A DNA stretch of 64,000 bases, taken from the NCBI GenBank assembly GCA_030704615.1, contig CM060731.1, positions 39,368,001 to 39,432,000 on the forward strand, written 5' to 3'. How positions within the stretch are numbered: the stretch's first letter is position 1; each line of letters begins with the position of its first letter. The position numbers were made by a program, and so were the translations under genes. The stretch comes from Takakia lepidozioides (Eukaryota; Streptophyta; Takakiopsida; Takakiales; Takakiaceae). Below are positions 1 to 12,190 of this stretch, in pieces. The notes beneath the pieces were generated by a model. That model had not been told where the DNA came from. It worked only from the letters and a program-made list of their open reading frames with translations, and did not search any database.

Positions 1-220
1 AACTTGCATTCAGGTAAAGGGATCTATGAAATGCAGTAGAGATCTATGTACAAACTATTACATAGATAAATCAAATGACATGAAGATAACATGAAATCTG
101 ATTTCAACTTGCCCCATTTGTTTTACCTTACACTAGAGAGAAATACATGTATCATAAAAAATAACAAAAAATTCGGACTGACAATGAGGACAATGTATTG
201 TATATGTAATTTCTAATTAC

Positions 221-3200
221 CTACATAACATCATCAGCTGATACTTCATCATCCGTGTCATAAGCCTGTGATTCAGAGGCATACACATCCATGAAAGCCT
301 CAACTCTACGCAACCTATCCACGGATTGTCCAACAATAGCTGCTCTTCGGTCAAACAACAGATCATTGGAAAGACCTACATCACGTTGTTGATGTATTGA
401 ATGCAAAGCTTGGGATTCGACATACGAAGGTAGATAAAACGATGAAAGAGGACTTTGGGGTAGACTATCGTAGATGGTCCGCACAATCCCATCACTGCAT
501 CACACATACATGTATACTTATGTTAACAAATCAAATGGGAATGGTTTGCTTTGCAAATAATATAGAGATTGCAACAAAGGGAATGGAGGCGAGACATACT
601 CACTAGGAAGTACTGCCGAGATGAAGACCAAGCTTGCGCGCCACCTTAGGAGCGGGGGGTTCCAACAAACTCACAGGACGTTGAATGGTTGGAGTTACCA
701 CAGATGAAACCAAAACGGGTTGAGTATTTTGAAGTGCAGAGAGACGTGCTGCATACAACGTCTGGTCCCCCTCAAGACCAAATACGTGACGTCCAGACTC
801 GCGGGCAGCAATAAATGTAGAACCTGCAGGAAAAAAACATGCAATGATGATATTATATCGGATAACAGTTAATGATCATGAATCAGCTCAGAAGATTTTA
901 ATTACAAAATGGAGACCAATGCAAACCTGTGCCAGCTGTGAGATCCAAAATGCGGGAGCCAGGAGGTGAGCATGTCTCCAACAACACTTGCATGAAGGCG
1001 GGACTACGGTCTCGCGCACCCCTCCAGGCTTGTTGAGGAGTTTGCATGGGTAGTGCAACATCTGGAATGTGGTTGTAGATGGCATCCAACTCAACAGGGT
1101 CTGCAAGGGGGTCCACAACTTTGCCAGACTCACGCAGTTTGAATAGTCCTCCTTGCTTGGTGAGGACATGGGCGTGGAAGAACATGGTCTGTTAGACGTG
1201 CCATTTCCACAAAAACAGTGCACCCGGATGGTTTAATAATATGTATGAGAGTAGGAAGATGAAACATCAAACAATGAGATATTGAAGAGGGATGATTTTT
1301 ACCTTTCCTGTCTGAGTGTGTAGAGGGGTGGTATTGATGCAAGTATATTTCCTTGATAATACGGAAATAGAGCTGCCCCTGGAGTAAGAAAAGAGCTCCA
1401 ATGCAAAGGAATCATCGGAGCCCTGCAAGAACACCAAGCATCCATTGTCATCCAACAGGTCATTAGCAATGGAGAATGCATACTCCCAATACCGTTTATC
1501 AAAAGCATTTCAGAGGCAGGAGATCCACAATGAACCATTTCAGGGAGGAACCTGTACACCATCCAAACAGCCCTGTACAGGCATTCCTGTTGGGCAGTCC
1601 ACGATGATCATGTCCACAGCCACAGGCACGCTTTTTCCATCCACAACACTAGACCAAGTTCCTGGCAACTGCAAACAACATACAGAAAATGTAGGAGTCA
1701 ATAGCCGGATGATGAGGATATAAAAACATCGAAGAATTCCTTACATTCAAGTTTGTTTGTTGGGGGAAACTCACATTTTTTAAGAACTCCATGAGCTCTT
1801 TCAAGGTCGCATCAGGAGATGTACTTGAGGCCTCCACCATATCAATGAAATGAGTAGGCATGATCTTCATGCGATACATGCTAGGTGCACCACCAGAAAA
1901 TGACACTGCACTGTAAGGATGTTCGCCTGCCTTTGGCTTGTTTCCTCGAGTAGTAGGTGCAGGCACTACAACCAACTGATTTGAAGGATGTGAAGAACTA
2001 CCAATAGGACCAGCAATAGAAGCCACACCTGCATTGACATCCGCACCTTTTCTTTTTCGTGATTTGCGTTTTGGTACACCCACAACGGCAGGGACCACTT
2101 GGGCTACAGCGTCAGCGGCCTGTGTAGCAATCTGTTCTGCATGCTCCAGATCAAGAACAGGGACTTCAGTGGAGATACCCCCTTCATCACTCACTGACTG
2201 CCTGCGAACACATTCCTTATGAAGTCCCATTTCTGCATAGGGGATAGTACCCTTGGGCATATCCAAATACCAACCCCCCCTTCCCGGTGTTCCACACCCC
2301 AATCTTCCTCAATTGCAGGTGTGTACATGGAAGCTTGTTGAGCACCAAACTTCCAGGCCATCAAAACTTGGGCTCAGCCTTAAGTCGATCACTCGGTACA
2401 AGCACAAATCTCATGTACCTAAAATACAAACACATTCAAAGTTATTGTGGAGACAAATATTTATGCAACCTGTTCAACAATTGAACAAGCACATTAAGAA
2501 ACATGTATATCCCAATGTACTAGAAAAATACTTGAAGCATAGACATTTTTGACTTACAAGGTGTATACACTATCCATGTACAATGCAATGGAAAGATGGT
2601 ACCTGAATAAAATCCGTCTCACCACCTTCTCCCCACCTGTTTGTTGTTCCCAATCATTGCCTCTGAATGGCCCCTTTGGCAATGAGAACTCTCTATGAAA
2701 CAACTCATTGAAATGAGTCATCTTCCATGTATCCATGTAGTCTCCCAGACTCTCACTCTCTCCTTCCTCCAAGGCAACATGAAATTGGCCAAGCTGAGTG
2801 GTGTACAAGGCAAACTGAGCCAAGGCAACCTTGCGAAGCTGCCAGAAAATACAGTCAGTTAAATAACTATGTTAATGTGTCATCAACAAAATGAATTAAT
2901 TGCATTGAGAAGATAGTGATTGTATATGTACCTGCCACCAAAAAGTCCTTCTATTCAGCCAAGGATCAAGTGTTGGCCCACTGATAGGCCCGGGTGGAAA
3001 AAAATTACGGTCGTGAAGTGTTTGGTCTCCATTCCATATATGTAGCCATTCCACCTTTTCTTCAGGATCCACCCGGGCGGTAGCAATGTTCACCATTTTC
3101 TCTTGGGTCATTTCCTCTGATCCTGCCTTTACACGTGACCAATGCAGTTTAAGTTCTTGGAGAAACCCCTCTCCAAGGGTTGGATCAGCAATAGGAAGCA

Positions 3201-5856
3201 ACTTCACAAGCTGACTCTTGTGTTGCTCCCTTGCTTTCAATCCAGCCTGTCTCATTGTATCTTCAAGGCCCTCTTGACTCTTTGGCCCCTCAGCAAGTTT
3301 GTAAGCTTCCCCCGCCATGCGTTGGGCCTCAACAATATCATGCTGCCAAAAGAACCAAAACAGTTCATAACATGAACCAGAGGTGAATCTTGTCTATGGA
3401 TGCAAAGAATGAAACTTGGTTAAGACATGATGTTACCTTGTACAAAATCTCTGTCATTGCATGGACTGTCAGGTTATACCAAGTCTTTCCTGCTTTCTTG
3501 ATGCATTCGTCGTATTGCTCTTTCCTCAATACATTCTTCCATTCAGAGACAGGTGTAAGGCCAATCATATTGACCTTGCAAACCAAGTGCACAAATTTGG
3601 ATGTAACATGTGCCCTCTCTGTTGCCCTGCACATATAAAATATGATCATTAGAAAGAAGATGTGTATATGTACATCCATTGAGCAAGAACATGACAACAT
3701 TGAACATGAAAGTAAATGAAGAATAGAAAGAAACTCACACATTCACTCCATCCATGATGGACCTGAGGGAACCACGATTTTCAATGTCCGCATTGAGCAC
3801 CCAACTTGTCACACAGACATGTCTTGACAAGTTGGCCCCATGAACTTCATTGATATAGGGATACCATGCTTGAAGCCTATGATTCCCATCCCAGACATGA
3901 AACATCTTCCCCCGAAGATGATGCAACTTTGGCTTGGACTCAAGATACTTCTCAAACTCATCATTGACTGTTTTCCAATGACTATCCCATGTAGAGATGA
4001 TATCAGGACCTACATCTATAGTAGATCCATCAATCCCCTCAACAGAAACATAGAACACGGCTGCTCCTGGATGGTATCCAGAATAGAAGTCTCCTCTAAG
4101 CTTTAGGATGTCGTTGGCAAGGGCGGGCCTAACAACCTGCATAGAAATCATGCGACACAATGGAATGTCCATAACTCCATCCTCAATGAGGAGGGACCTG
4201 AAAGTTACATTCAGATCTTGTTTCTTTTCCAGAATAATTGCCTGTTTGGCATCTAGAGAAAGAGGATCACTAGATGTTGTATCCTCTTCATACTCATCTG
4301 CCCCCCAATTCCCTGCATCAATGTCGTCAATAATGGTTGCAAGCGTCCCGGCCTCCACAGCTTCAGTTGTAGTAGTAATTTCCTAATTCCATAGACCAAA
4401 ACAGTTCAAGATGTCAGTGTATGAGAAGAGCACATGTGTGAATGTATAATATGTAAAAAGAGCAGTTCAGTGTCATGGTTGCATGAAGAAAACAAATGAA
4501 TTTGGATAGTCAACTAATTCCATGAATATCCTTGTCTTTCAAAGCTTACAACTTGGAGCAGAATACAGGCCGAGCATCCCGACAGAGGACCTCCGACCAC
4601 CTACGCCGGCGCATATGACACATATGTGCAACCAACTCAAAATTTGACAAGATTTGAGGCCCTTGAAGAAATTTTTGCTCAAGGAGCTCCAAGCATATGC
4701 GCCGGCGCATACCATGGAAGGGAGGTTGTAGCCAAACATACAGGAGCACCTTGAAAGATCAAACTAGGCCTATGGAAGCATGTGGAGTTGTGGAGGTGGC
4801 AACGTAGAAGCTTTGAGATACTTGAATACTGTGATCAACCAAAATAGGGAAGGTTCCCCAAGCGTCTGCGCCGACGGAGGTGGCAGCCTCGACACTTTGG
4901 AGCTTACGTAACACAAGGAATATACAACAAAAAACCAAGCTCCAAGCATCTCCGCCGGCGGAGATGCTTGCATGAGGTTCCTGAAACCTAGGAGCTAAGC
5001 AAAAAAAGATTGTGCTCAATGGGTATGCGCCGGCGGATATGGCAGCCCAGCCCGCTCGGAGCATCAACAACTTATGAGAATGCGGAGAAACAAAAGAGAT
5101 GGAAGGGGAGAACTTCCTGAAATATGTGAGCAGCCCTGCTGCACGGGTCTGCGTTGACAGAGGTGGCAGCCTTGGCGCTTTGGAGCTTCCGTAACACAGG
5201 GAATATGCAAAAAAAACCAAGCTCCAAGTGTCTCCGCCGGCGGAGACGCTTGCAGGAGGTTCCTGAAACCTATGAGCTGAGCAAAAAAGAATGTACTCAA
5301 TGGGTATGCGCCGGCGGATATGCCAGCGCAGCCCACTCGGAGCATCAGCAACTTTTGAGCATGCGGAAAAACAAAGGAGATGGAAAAGGGGAGAACTTCC
5401 TGAAACATTTGAGCAGCCCTGCTGCACAGGTATGCGCCGGCGGATACGCCAGCCCAACCCGCTCGGAGCATCAGCAACGTATGAGCATGCAAAAAAATAA
5501 ACGGGATGGGAGTAGAGGAGCACTTCCTGAAACATGTGAGCATCCCAGCTCCAACGGTATGCGCCGGCGGAGGTGGCAGCCCAGCCCTTCCAAGCATCAG
5601 AAAAAACCAAGGGGAATGAGCTGTCTCCGCCGGCGGAGACGGTTGTGTGTATGTGTGGAGATTCGCAAACTTGTGAGAGTTGAAGTGACTTAGGCATCTG
5701 CGCCGGCGGAGGTGCTAGATTAGGAGCAGCTTGGTGGGGCTTATGCGATGGCGCATATGCCTAAGTGCTACAGCTTACCTTCTCCGTCCGCAGCTTGCCT
5801 CTACCACCACCACCACCAGCAACGCCTCCCCCTCGAGTGTCCTTCTTCCTCCCCAT
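221..5856 (-). pseudogene. ParB-like + beta-order DNA methyltransferase gene, 10 exons, probably disrupted
   Basis: Ten exons join with consistent phases: 5779-5856 (ATG 5854-5856), 3739-4382, 3437-3626, 2932-3342, 2603-2838, 1775-2418, 1303-1668, 927-1188, 604-823, 221-494; about 1,108 codons. Around residues 191-195 is FHVWDGNHRLQAW, resembling the ParB/sulfiredoxin-like DGxxR motif. A basic PKRKSRKRKG stretch could be a nuclear signal. A methyltransferase core follows: DMIIVDCPTG where motif IV (DPPY) belongs, then PPGSRILDLTAGTG joined exactly across an intron to STFIAARESGRHVFGLEGD, which is motif I of the N4/N6 family. Order IV before I is the beta class. Frame is lost at 2363-2366 (T run), 2274-2280 (G run), about 1571-1573 and about 1508-1510; one-base corrections restore a total length divisible by three. 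The domain reading is motif-based and target base is unknown. It could be a domesticated prokaryotic gene or a transposon passenger. Confidence 0.66.
4590..5735. repeat. Higher-order repeat with CGCCGGCG palindromes in methyltransferase intron 1
   Basis: This fills intron 1 (4383-5778). At least ten sites carry near-perfect palindromes centred on CGCCGGCG, such as CTCCGCCGGCGGAG near 4944, 5233 and 5625, and ATGCGCCGGCG variants near 4598, 4690, 5030, 5306, 5432 and 5560. Larger units are visible: a block of about 287 bp beginning near 4862 recurs near 5149, and a sub-unit of about 126 bp recurs at about 5304, 5430 and 5558. ORFs through the array only reflect its repetition. Confidence 0.85.
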
Positions 5857-6900
5857 CGCCGCAACAGCTCGTTGCCTCGGGGTGGTATAGTATAAGGCCG
5901 AGATGCGGCGCCTCCGTCTCCTCTTCGCAACGGGAGTCTCCAGGGTGTAGAGACTAGAGACGTGTTAAGTGCTTGTGTAGTTTGTGTGTGTTTGTTTGGG
6001 GGAGTGGCAAGGGATAATGTGCAAGTATACTAGACTACGTTAGTGTAGTAATGATACCGGGTTAGTCATGTAGTAATGGCAACAAGTTTAACTGAATAGA
6101 AACAGTTTATTAACCAAAAAAGTAGAGGTTGTTTCATTGAATAGAGCATGGCTTGTTGGTAAGGTTGTGGTGTATTTTCCACTAGGTTGCGGGTTCAAAC
6201 CTGCCCTCGCCAAGGAGAGCGGGGGGAAAGGGGGCGAAGGCGAAGGCGATAAATTGGCCAAATGTGAACCTTTTTTATACACTCTGGCGTTAGTGCTTTT
6301 TGGACTACATGGGTTACACGTGGATCCTCAGAAGATGGTTGTACGATTGACATGTTACTTTGTGGCGGCGCCTTCATAATACAATATAAAGTAAGTGATA
6401 AAGTAACTAAATATTTTGTTATGGGTGTCTTAATCAATTTATTGGTTTTAGAGTCAATTGTCGCCACAAATACTTGTACTCATTACTCATACATGAGTAA
6501 TCAAAGAACAAATCAACATACATGTCATGGGATTTGATTGTAAATAAATTGTGCCGTCTAGTGTGTCAGTTCATAGTTGGACGATTAATCAACGATTGGT
6601 TGTAAAATAAATGGAAACATGCAGAGCATTTATGTTTCATATGCTCATAAGAAGAAGGCAGTACATTGGATTCTAAGATCTCAACAACGGCGCCGTCGTC
6701 TTAAAAATAGGGGATAGTCCATTTAGTTGTTTCTGTCAGAGAATAATATGGATGGAGCACATGCCTCAAAAAATTTGGACCTTCTGGATTGATGATACAC
6801 ATAAGTAATGTAAGCCATTTAATGTATTTGCATAAGGTCTTGCAAGATGTGCGCTTTCATTCATTTTGCATCTTCTCTCAAACTTTGAGGGCATTGCCAA
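5857..6900. other. Intergenic: methyltransferase 5' flank to transposase
   Basis: The minus-strand flank of the methyltransferase ATG has a TATA-like stretch at about 5886-5897, close enough to the ATG to imply a very short leader; this is weak. A tRNA-derived SINE lies at 6125-6290. The rest is AT-rich with no recognisable gene. I found no clear terminal inverted repeat for the downstream transposase. Confidence 0.4.
6125..6290 (+). mobile_element. tRNA-derived SINE-like element (type C)
   Basis: An A-box-like TGGCTTGTTGGTAAGG is followed about 35 bp later by a B-box-like GGGTTCAAACCT, the spacing of an RNA polymerase III promoter. No cloverleaf can be closed and a G/A-rich body follows, so a SINE head is more likely than a tRNA gene. 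Only one copy is seen here. Confidence 0.5.
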
Positions 6901-9900
6901 ATGTCTACACCAAAATATGCATTGCTTTCATGTCCACCTGATGCAAAAGTGGTTCGTTATCCTTGCAATGGAAACAAGTGCATTATCCCAGAACCTTGGT
7001 TATGCAATAGATTCAAACTTGTTCCGGGTTCAGTTTTTTTGGAGGATGATGGAGATGATGATGCCTCCACAGTGTTGCTTCCAGTTTTCAATGACGGCCA
7101 AAAGCAATGGGAGTTGTTTCCAGACACTTTCTCCAAGTACCGTGTCACAGGTACGAGCTATACACAGTCACATGATGAGAGGCACACTTCTATTGCAAGA
7201 AAGAACGATCAAGCTGCAACAAATGGGAGTTGTAAATTGAAGGAGGAGGTTGCAGATTCGGCGAGCTTGGGGTCTCATAATTCGGATTGTGTTGAGGTTT
7301 CTAAGAGTGTATTTTGTGGATCTCAACCTTCCTCATCTGCTCATACGGTCTTGCTTCACGACATGAAGCCTCGGAAAACTCCATTGGACAACACCACGTC
7401 TGATTGTTGCGAATCTGCGAGGGGTTTATCTTCATCTCCACGACTAGCAGGGGAGGCTACATCTGCATTTCCTTCTGGTGTGTTGTCCATTTTGAGTATC
7501 TTGGCCACTGCTCGGAGGAATGGATCAAAAGGAGAGCTTTCTACCTTGGACTATAGTCACATTCCAGTGCATCGTGTTCGGTGTCTTCCTCGAGCTTTTG
7601 ATGGAAAAGTGATCCACGAACTCCCCCCCGTGGTCAAACTACGTACGGACCGTGGTTCACAGTCCCTCCAAGGCATGGACCGCAAGTTTGATGGTCATCC
7701 TTGGTGCAAGACCAATACCTACAATATGTCTGGTGTTCCAGATCATGTGAAATGTAGTAAGGTTCTTTGTGTTGGAAAGCTCATATGTCAAAGCAGCACT
7801 TGCCCCTTCTTCAAGAAAGAAGGAGAACGGAATGACCGCTATTGGGAAGGCAATGCAGACAAGGTGTTCATTGCAGGAGCCCAAGTTCCATTCAACCAGT
7901 TCAAGTGTAGTTTCTGCAAAGAAAGACCTTTCTGTGAGGCGCATTGTGGGGCAAGAATGTACTATGTCACAAGTTCCCTTCCAACATATACACGTGTTGC
8001 AGTTCACGTTGGGTTTCATAACCATCCATGTGCCAAGGGCGAGAATAGAGAGGCTGCGAAAATGCATCAAGCATGATTCAAGAGCACGTTAAGATGAAGC
8101 CATGGTCGACCTCGGAGCTATTTCCTTGTCAATGGCCCAAAAGCTCTTGATTGATCGAGTTCTTGTGGCTGATGGCAAGAGACAGTACGTCTTGAGGGAG
8201 AGGCTTTGGAAGATATTCTTGAAGAGTTTGCCCATGTTTGTAGCCCCAATGTGAAAAACAAGGTCGCATCTGCACGTGTCAATTCCATCATGTCCATATT
8301 GGAGTTGAAGCGTCTGAGTACATACCATTTCATTCACAGCAATCTCCTTCCAGGCCAGCATACTTCTCATCTCCCCCATGTTTTCAAGATGTCTGTTGCT
8401 GGTCCCGGGAGTGGTGTTGATCTTGTGCGTCGCATGAGTGAGGGGGATCTACGCACAAGTTGGGTAGTATTTGACCATGTCAAACGCATCAAGGATTGGA
8501 CAACTCTTGCGTGTCATGTCTATGAACCATATGTCAAGCGAATGATGACCATTGCCATTTGCGATATGAAAACAGAGGATGCAGATGCTCAGGTGTTATT
8601 CTGGGAGATGATCAATGAACAAGCAAAACTTGCTGGCTTGAACAAACCAAATTTTGCTGGCTTCATGGCGGATGCAGCAGGAGCGAATTGGGCTGCTGTT
8701 CGAAGGGTTTATGGATCTGATCCCAATGTCCCAATGGAAGGTAAAGAAAGAACATGTTTATATCATTGGGCTGAAAGCCTCCGAAGACACACCAACGACT
8801 ATATCTTGGAGGACTTCCGTGAAAGGCACACTCAGCTCTGTTATGAATGGAAAGATAGTGCTACCTTGGAGGATGCTACAACCACATACATTGCAATTCG
8901 GGCTTGGTGGCTCTCTTCAGGAGCATGCACAGAAAAGAGTCTGCCAAAACTGGATTCATGGCTTGCATGGTGGCACTACAGATATCGAATGTGGGGCCAA
9001 TGGATGAGAGAGGACATGGATGTGGAGGCACATGTAGATATGCCTACCACTAATTTGTCTGAGGCAGTCCATTCTGCTTGGTGGAAGACAGCAGGCAATG
9101 GGAAAAAAATGAAGGTGGATCTATATGAGGCCACCATGCATGACATGTCACGAGCTCTTTTGCAGCAGGCAACATTTTACAGGCACACCACAGGAAAGAC
9201 ATGGGGGACGGGGCCCGACAAAGAGGAGCTCATGTTGCGTCAAGCAGCTAGATCTAATAGCCCAGCAAAAATGGGTAAGGTTGTATGTAGCATAGTAGCT
9301 GGAACACCCATGCACACAAGGGGGGTTCAATTGGAGGGAGACAATCGCACTATTCCAGTCAAACGCAAGTTAGGCGATGAGCATGGTGGGCCAAACGAAT
9401 CTTGGAGGTGTGATATGAATGTAAAGACTGTTCCACTGCGCGCCACTAGGATGCCCAGTCCACACCAGCCATCTAGGTTTGTCAGCTCCAAATCAAGTCA
9501 TGACATTCCTGGTTCTTCGACTTTCTGTGAGACAAATCCACATGTTGCTATCCCTCCTCAGCCAATGCAATGAGGAAATCCAGTGAGAGAGACACAAGAC
9601 TTTTTTGATGCATTGTTCAGGATTCAGCGGACAGGTCCTGCTTCCATGGTTCGTTGTTCTGCCTTGGTTGGAGTTTCCAAGGATAAATACAAAGCGCTCA
9701 TCAGAAAAGGTAAAGGAAGTCCTGCACCTTGCTTCACTGGCGGGATCCGACTCCTCGACAGTTGAGTCGCCAAAAGTCAGCGGAGACTCTTATTGCTGAG
9801 GTTCGTGGATTCAGAAACGTGCCTCAGCCAGGTTATGGGAGAATTTACCAGCTACAAACAGAGGGATCTACCAGAGCAGGATTGGTTTACAATGTATACA

Positions 9901-10058
9901 TTGGTCAGTTTCCATCTTGTGATTGTCCCGACTTTGATGAGCTATCTGTCAAGAAGAAAAAACAAACATATCTATCTTGTAAGCACATGTACTTCATGTA
10001 CAACGTGCATCTAGGATGCGTCGGGGCTTATGAGATCCACCAACCTTCAGCCAGTTAG
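6901..10058 (+). pseudogene. Degenerate Mutator-like (MULE) transposase
   Basis: The coding sequence is in pieces. 6901-8076 encodes a Ser-rich N-terminal part and a Cys/His cluster ending in HVGFHNHPC, like the FLYWCH/GCM-type finger of MULE proteins. 8206-9573 carries the transposase-like core, with MADAAGANWAAV, a TCLYHWAE segment and TNLSEAVHSAWW, matching spacing around the second Asp, the CxxH and the NxxEs region of MULE transposases. 9729-10058 has a SWIM finger (CDCPDF then SCKHMYF). Frames change near 8077-8100 (with a stop at 8090-8092), near 8195 and near 9740, and TGA at 9571-9573 interrupts the core. A protein would normally be continuous, so this is a dead copy. Terminal inverted repeats and target duplications were not found. 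Confidence 0.8.
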
Positions 10059-10194
10059 AGGTTAGGGCTATGCTAAAGAAGGACCCTAGTTCGACTTCTT
10101 AGTGACACATGAAATGCACAAAAAAAGAACCTCTAACTTGTGCCGTTCATTTTCATGCATGTGACATGTAATTATCTTGTTACTACTTTATTCC

Positions 10195-10415
10195 AAACAT
10201 GACACATAGCATTTGTTAGTACAGAAGTCCTATTTTGGTTAAAATGGAACTTATGTATCTGTCATACAAGTTTTCAAATTATAGAACTGCTTGGCATTAC
10301 AAACAGACATGCAATGTGGTGGTTCCAAACATGACACATATGCATTTGTTAGTACAAAAGTCCATATTTTGGTTAATATGAAACTGTTTTCCTTGAATAC
10401 AAGTTTGCAAACTAT
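10195..10415. repeat. Direct duplication, about 130 bp period
   Basis: A segment starting AAACATGACACATA and running through ATTTGTTAGTACA and TTTTGGTTAA occurs at about 10195-10285 and again at about 10325-10415. It lies just 3' of the transposase remnant and may be part of its non-coding end. Confidence 0.7.
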
Positions 10416-10540
10416 TAATACAATCTACAATGTGTGCATACAAATTTGTCACATGCATATATAATAAGAGATTTTGTGCATGCATGCATGCAACCTGTGC
10501 ATATGGAATAGCAACCCCCCACATCAAATGCCACCCAATC

Positions 10541-11200
10541 CATCAGTGTAACTCTCAGCAGTGTAACTCTTGTCAGTGTAATTCTTAGCAGTGTAACTTT
10601 TATCAGTGTAACTCTTCGTAGGGTAATTCTTCGTAGTGTAATTCTTAGCAGTGTAACTCTTATCAGAGGAACTCTTAGTAGTGTAACTCTTCGCAGTGTC
10701 ACTCTTAGTAGTGTGACTCTTAGTAGTGCGACTCTTAGTAGTGTGACTTATGTAACCCCTCGTGCATCTGGCCATGTAACTATCAGTGAAACTCATAGCA
10801 GTGTAACCCAACGCATATGATCCCTCGCAACGCTGTAACGCAATCCATGTTACACCGTGTAACTCTCAGAGCGACCCAACCCATATAACCCTCTGCAATG
10901 CTCCCAGTGTAACTCACAGGCTATAGCAGTGCAACCTAATCCATGCAAAGACTGCAGATGACACGAACTCCCAGTGTAATAGTGTCAGCCACACCGGTAT
11001 CCGCAGTGTCACCCTGAGGTGCAGTGTAACCCTCCTTCCATGTTGCTCCTCTCTGCGCAGTGTCACCCCCAGGTACAGTGTAACCTTCGGTTTCAGGGCC
11101 TCCTCCCCTTGCAGTGTCACCCTCCGCATCAATGTGACCCACGAAGGCTCGGTGACTGTCTGTCTGTTCAATCCCCCGGACAATATTACCCTCAATACTG
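10541..11200. repeat. Left arm: TGTAACTC/TGTAACCC minisatellite
   Basis: From 10541 to 10755 a unit of about 15 bp (TGTAACTCTTAGCAG with variants) is repeated with few interruptions. From 10800 to 11130 it becomes irregular TGTAACCC/TGTCACCC. The arm lies beyond the 3' end of the BED-like gene. Repetitive ORFs on both strands are by-products. Confidence 0.85.
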
Positions 11201-11892
11201 ACCACCTCCTCTTATATAACATGTTGTGGCGCGAAATGACTTGGATCTTCGGTCTGCATCATTCGAACAGTGTCATTCTGAGAGAGGTTGACCACATGAT
11301 CCTCACAAATACTTACATTGCTGCATGGAGGGTTCAACCCAGCATCTCCAGATTCAAAGTCATACACAGACTCCGGGTCAAGCGGGTCCCCGGTTCTTCG
11401 ATTAAGACCTCCAAAAGAAATGACTGGGGCTGTGGACAAAGAGGTTCGCACTTGGGTGTTCCACCTTGATGTATCATCTTCAGTATCAGTATCAGAATTC
11501 ACAGGCAAATCCCACGTCAAGTCTGCTAGGTTCACCCCTAAGTGCAGCTGGGTTGAGTACAATTCACCAACCTGCGACAAAGATACAACGACAGATTGAC
11601 TTGGAATGATGTCCTCGTCATGTATATCGTCGCTTTGCGGGGTGGAAATTGAATGAAGACGAGGTTCAACCATCTCCTCATCCTGTAACACAAAGGGCCC
11701 ATCACTCGTGTGCGCACCCCCTGTATCGCATTGTGGAGGGGCCCCATACACAACTTCGTGAAGCTCACGTTGAGCCTCAAAAAGGTTTTTGAACGCATTG
11801 GCGACTTGATTGGTCATGAGCTCGGACTCATCTGCATCGGGGAAAAGACAAAGGTATTTAGTCGTGGAACGAGGTTTTTGAAAGTGCAAGGG

Positions 11893-12190
11893 TTACACTA
11901 TGTAAGGGTTGCACTGACTAGGACAAGACAGTGGTTCGGATTACACGATGTGGGTTACACCACCCTGTTAGAGACAGTAGTTTGCAATGGGTTACACTAC
12001 CTGGGTTACACTAGTGAGATTACACAACGAGAGGGTAACAAATCTAGGGTAACACAGCGAGGGGTAACATTAGGGGTACACTGATTACAGGGTTACACAC
12101 AGCGAGGGTTACACTGAGTACAGGGTTCCACATAGTGAGGGTTACACTGATTACAGTATTACACACAAAAGGGTTACACGACGATAGGGG
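11893..12190. repeat. GGGTTACAC minisatellite within intron 2 of the BED-like gene
   Basis: Irregular units of GGGTTACAC with 10-20 bp spacers, on the plus strand, fill most of intron 2 (11832-12215). Along the gene this reads GTGTAACCC, so every unit holds a GTAA. Confidence 0.8.

Noticed and set aside
604-823. Methyltransferase gene ending at TAG 603-605
   Set aside because: The TAG overlaps a good GTGAGT donor, and splicing to the acceptor before 494 rejoins an open frame of 90 more codons in phase.
4759-5697. A 312-codon ORF antisense to plus-strand ORFs in the palindrome array
   Set aside because: It lies within intron 1 of the methyltransferase gene and its sequence is only the repeat unit translated.
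10415-10811. Repetitive proteins such as VTLLRVTLIRVTL
   Set aside because: They are frames through a 15-bp minisatellite, open on several frames at once because of the period.
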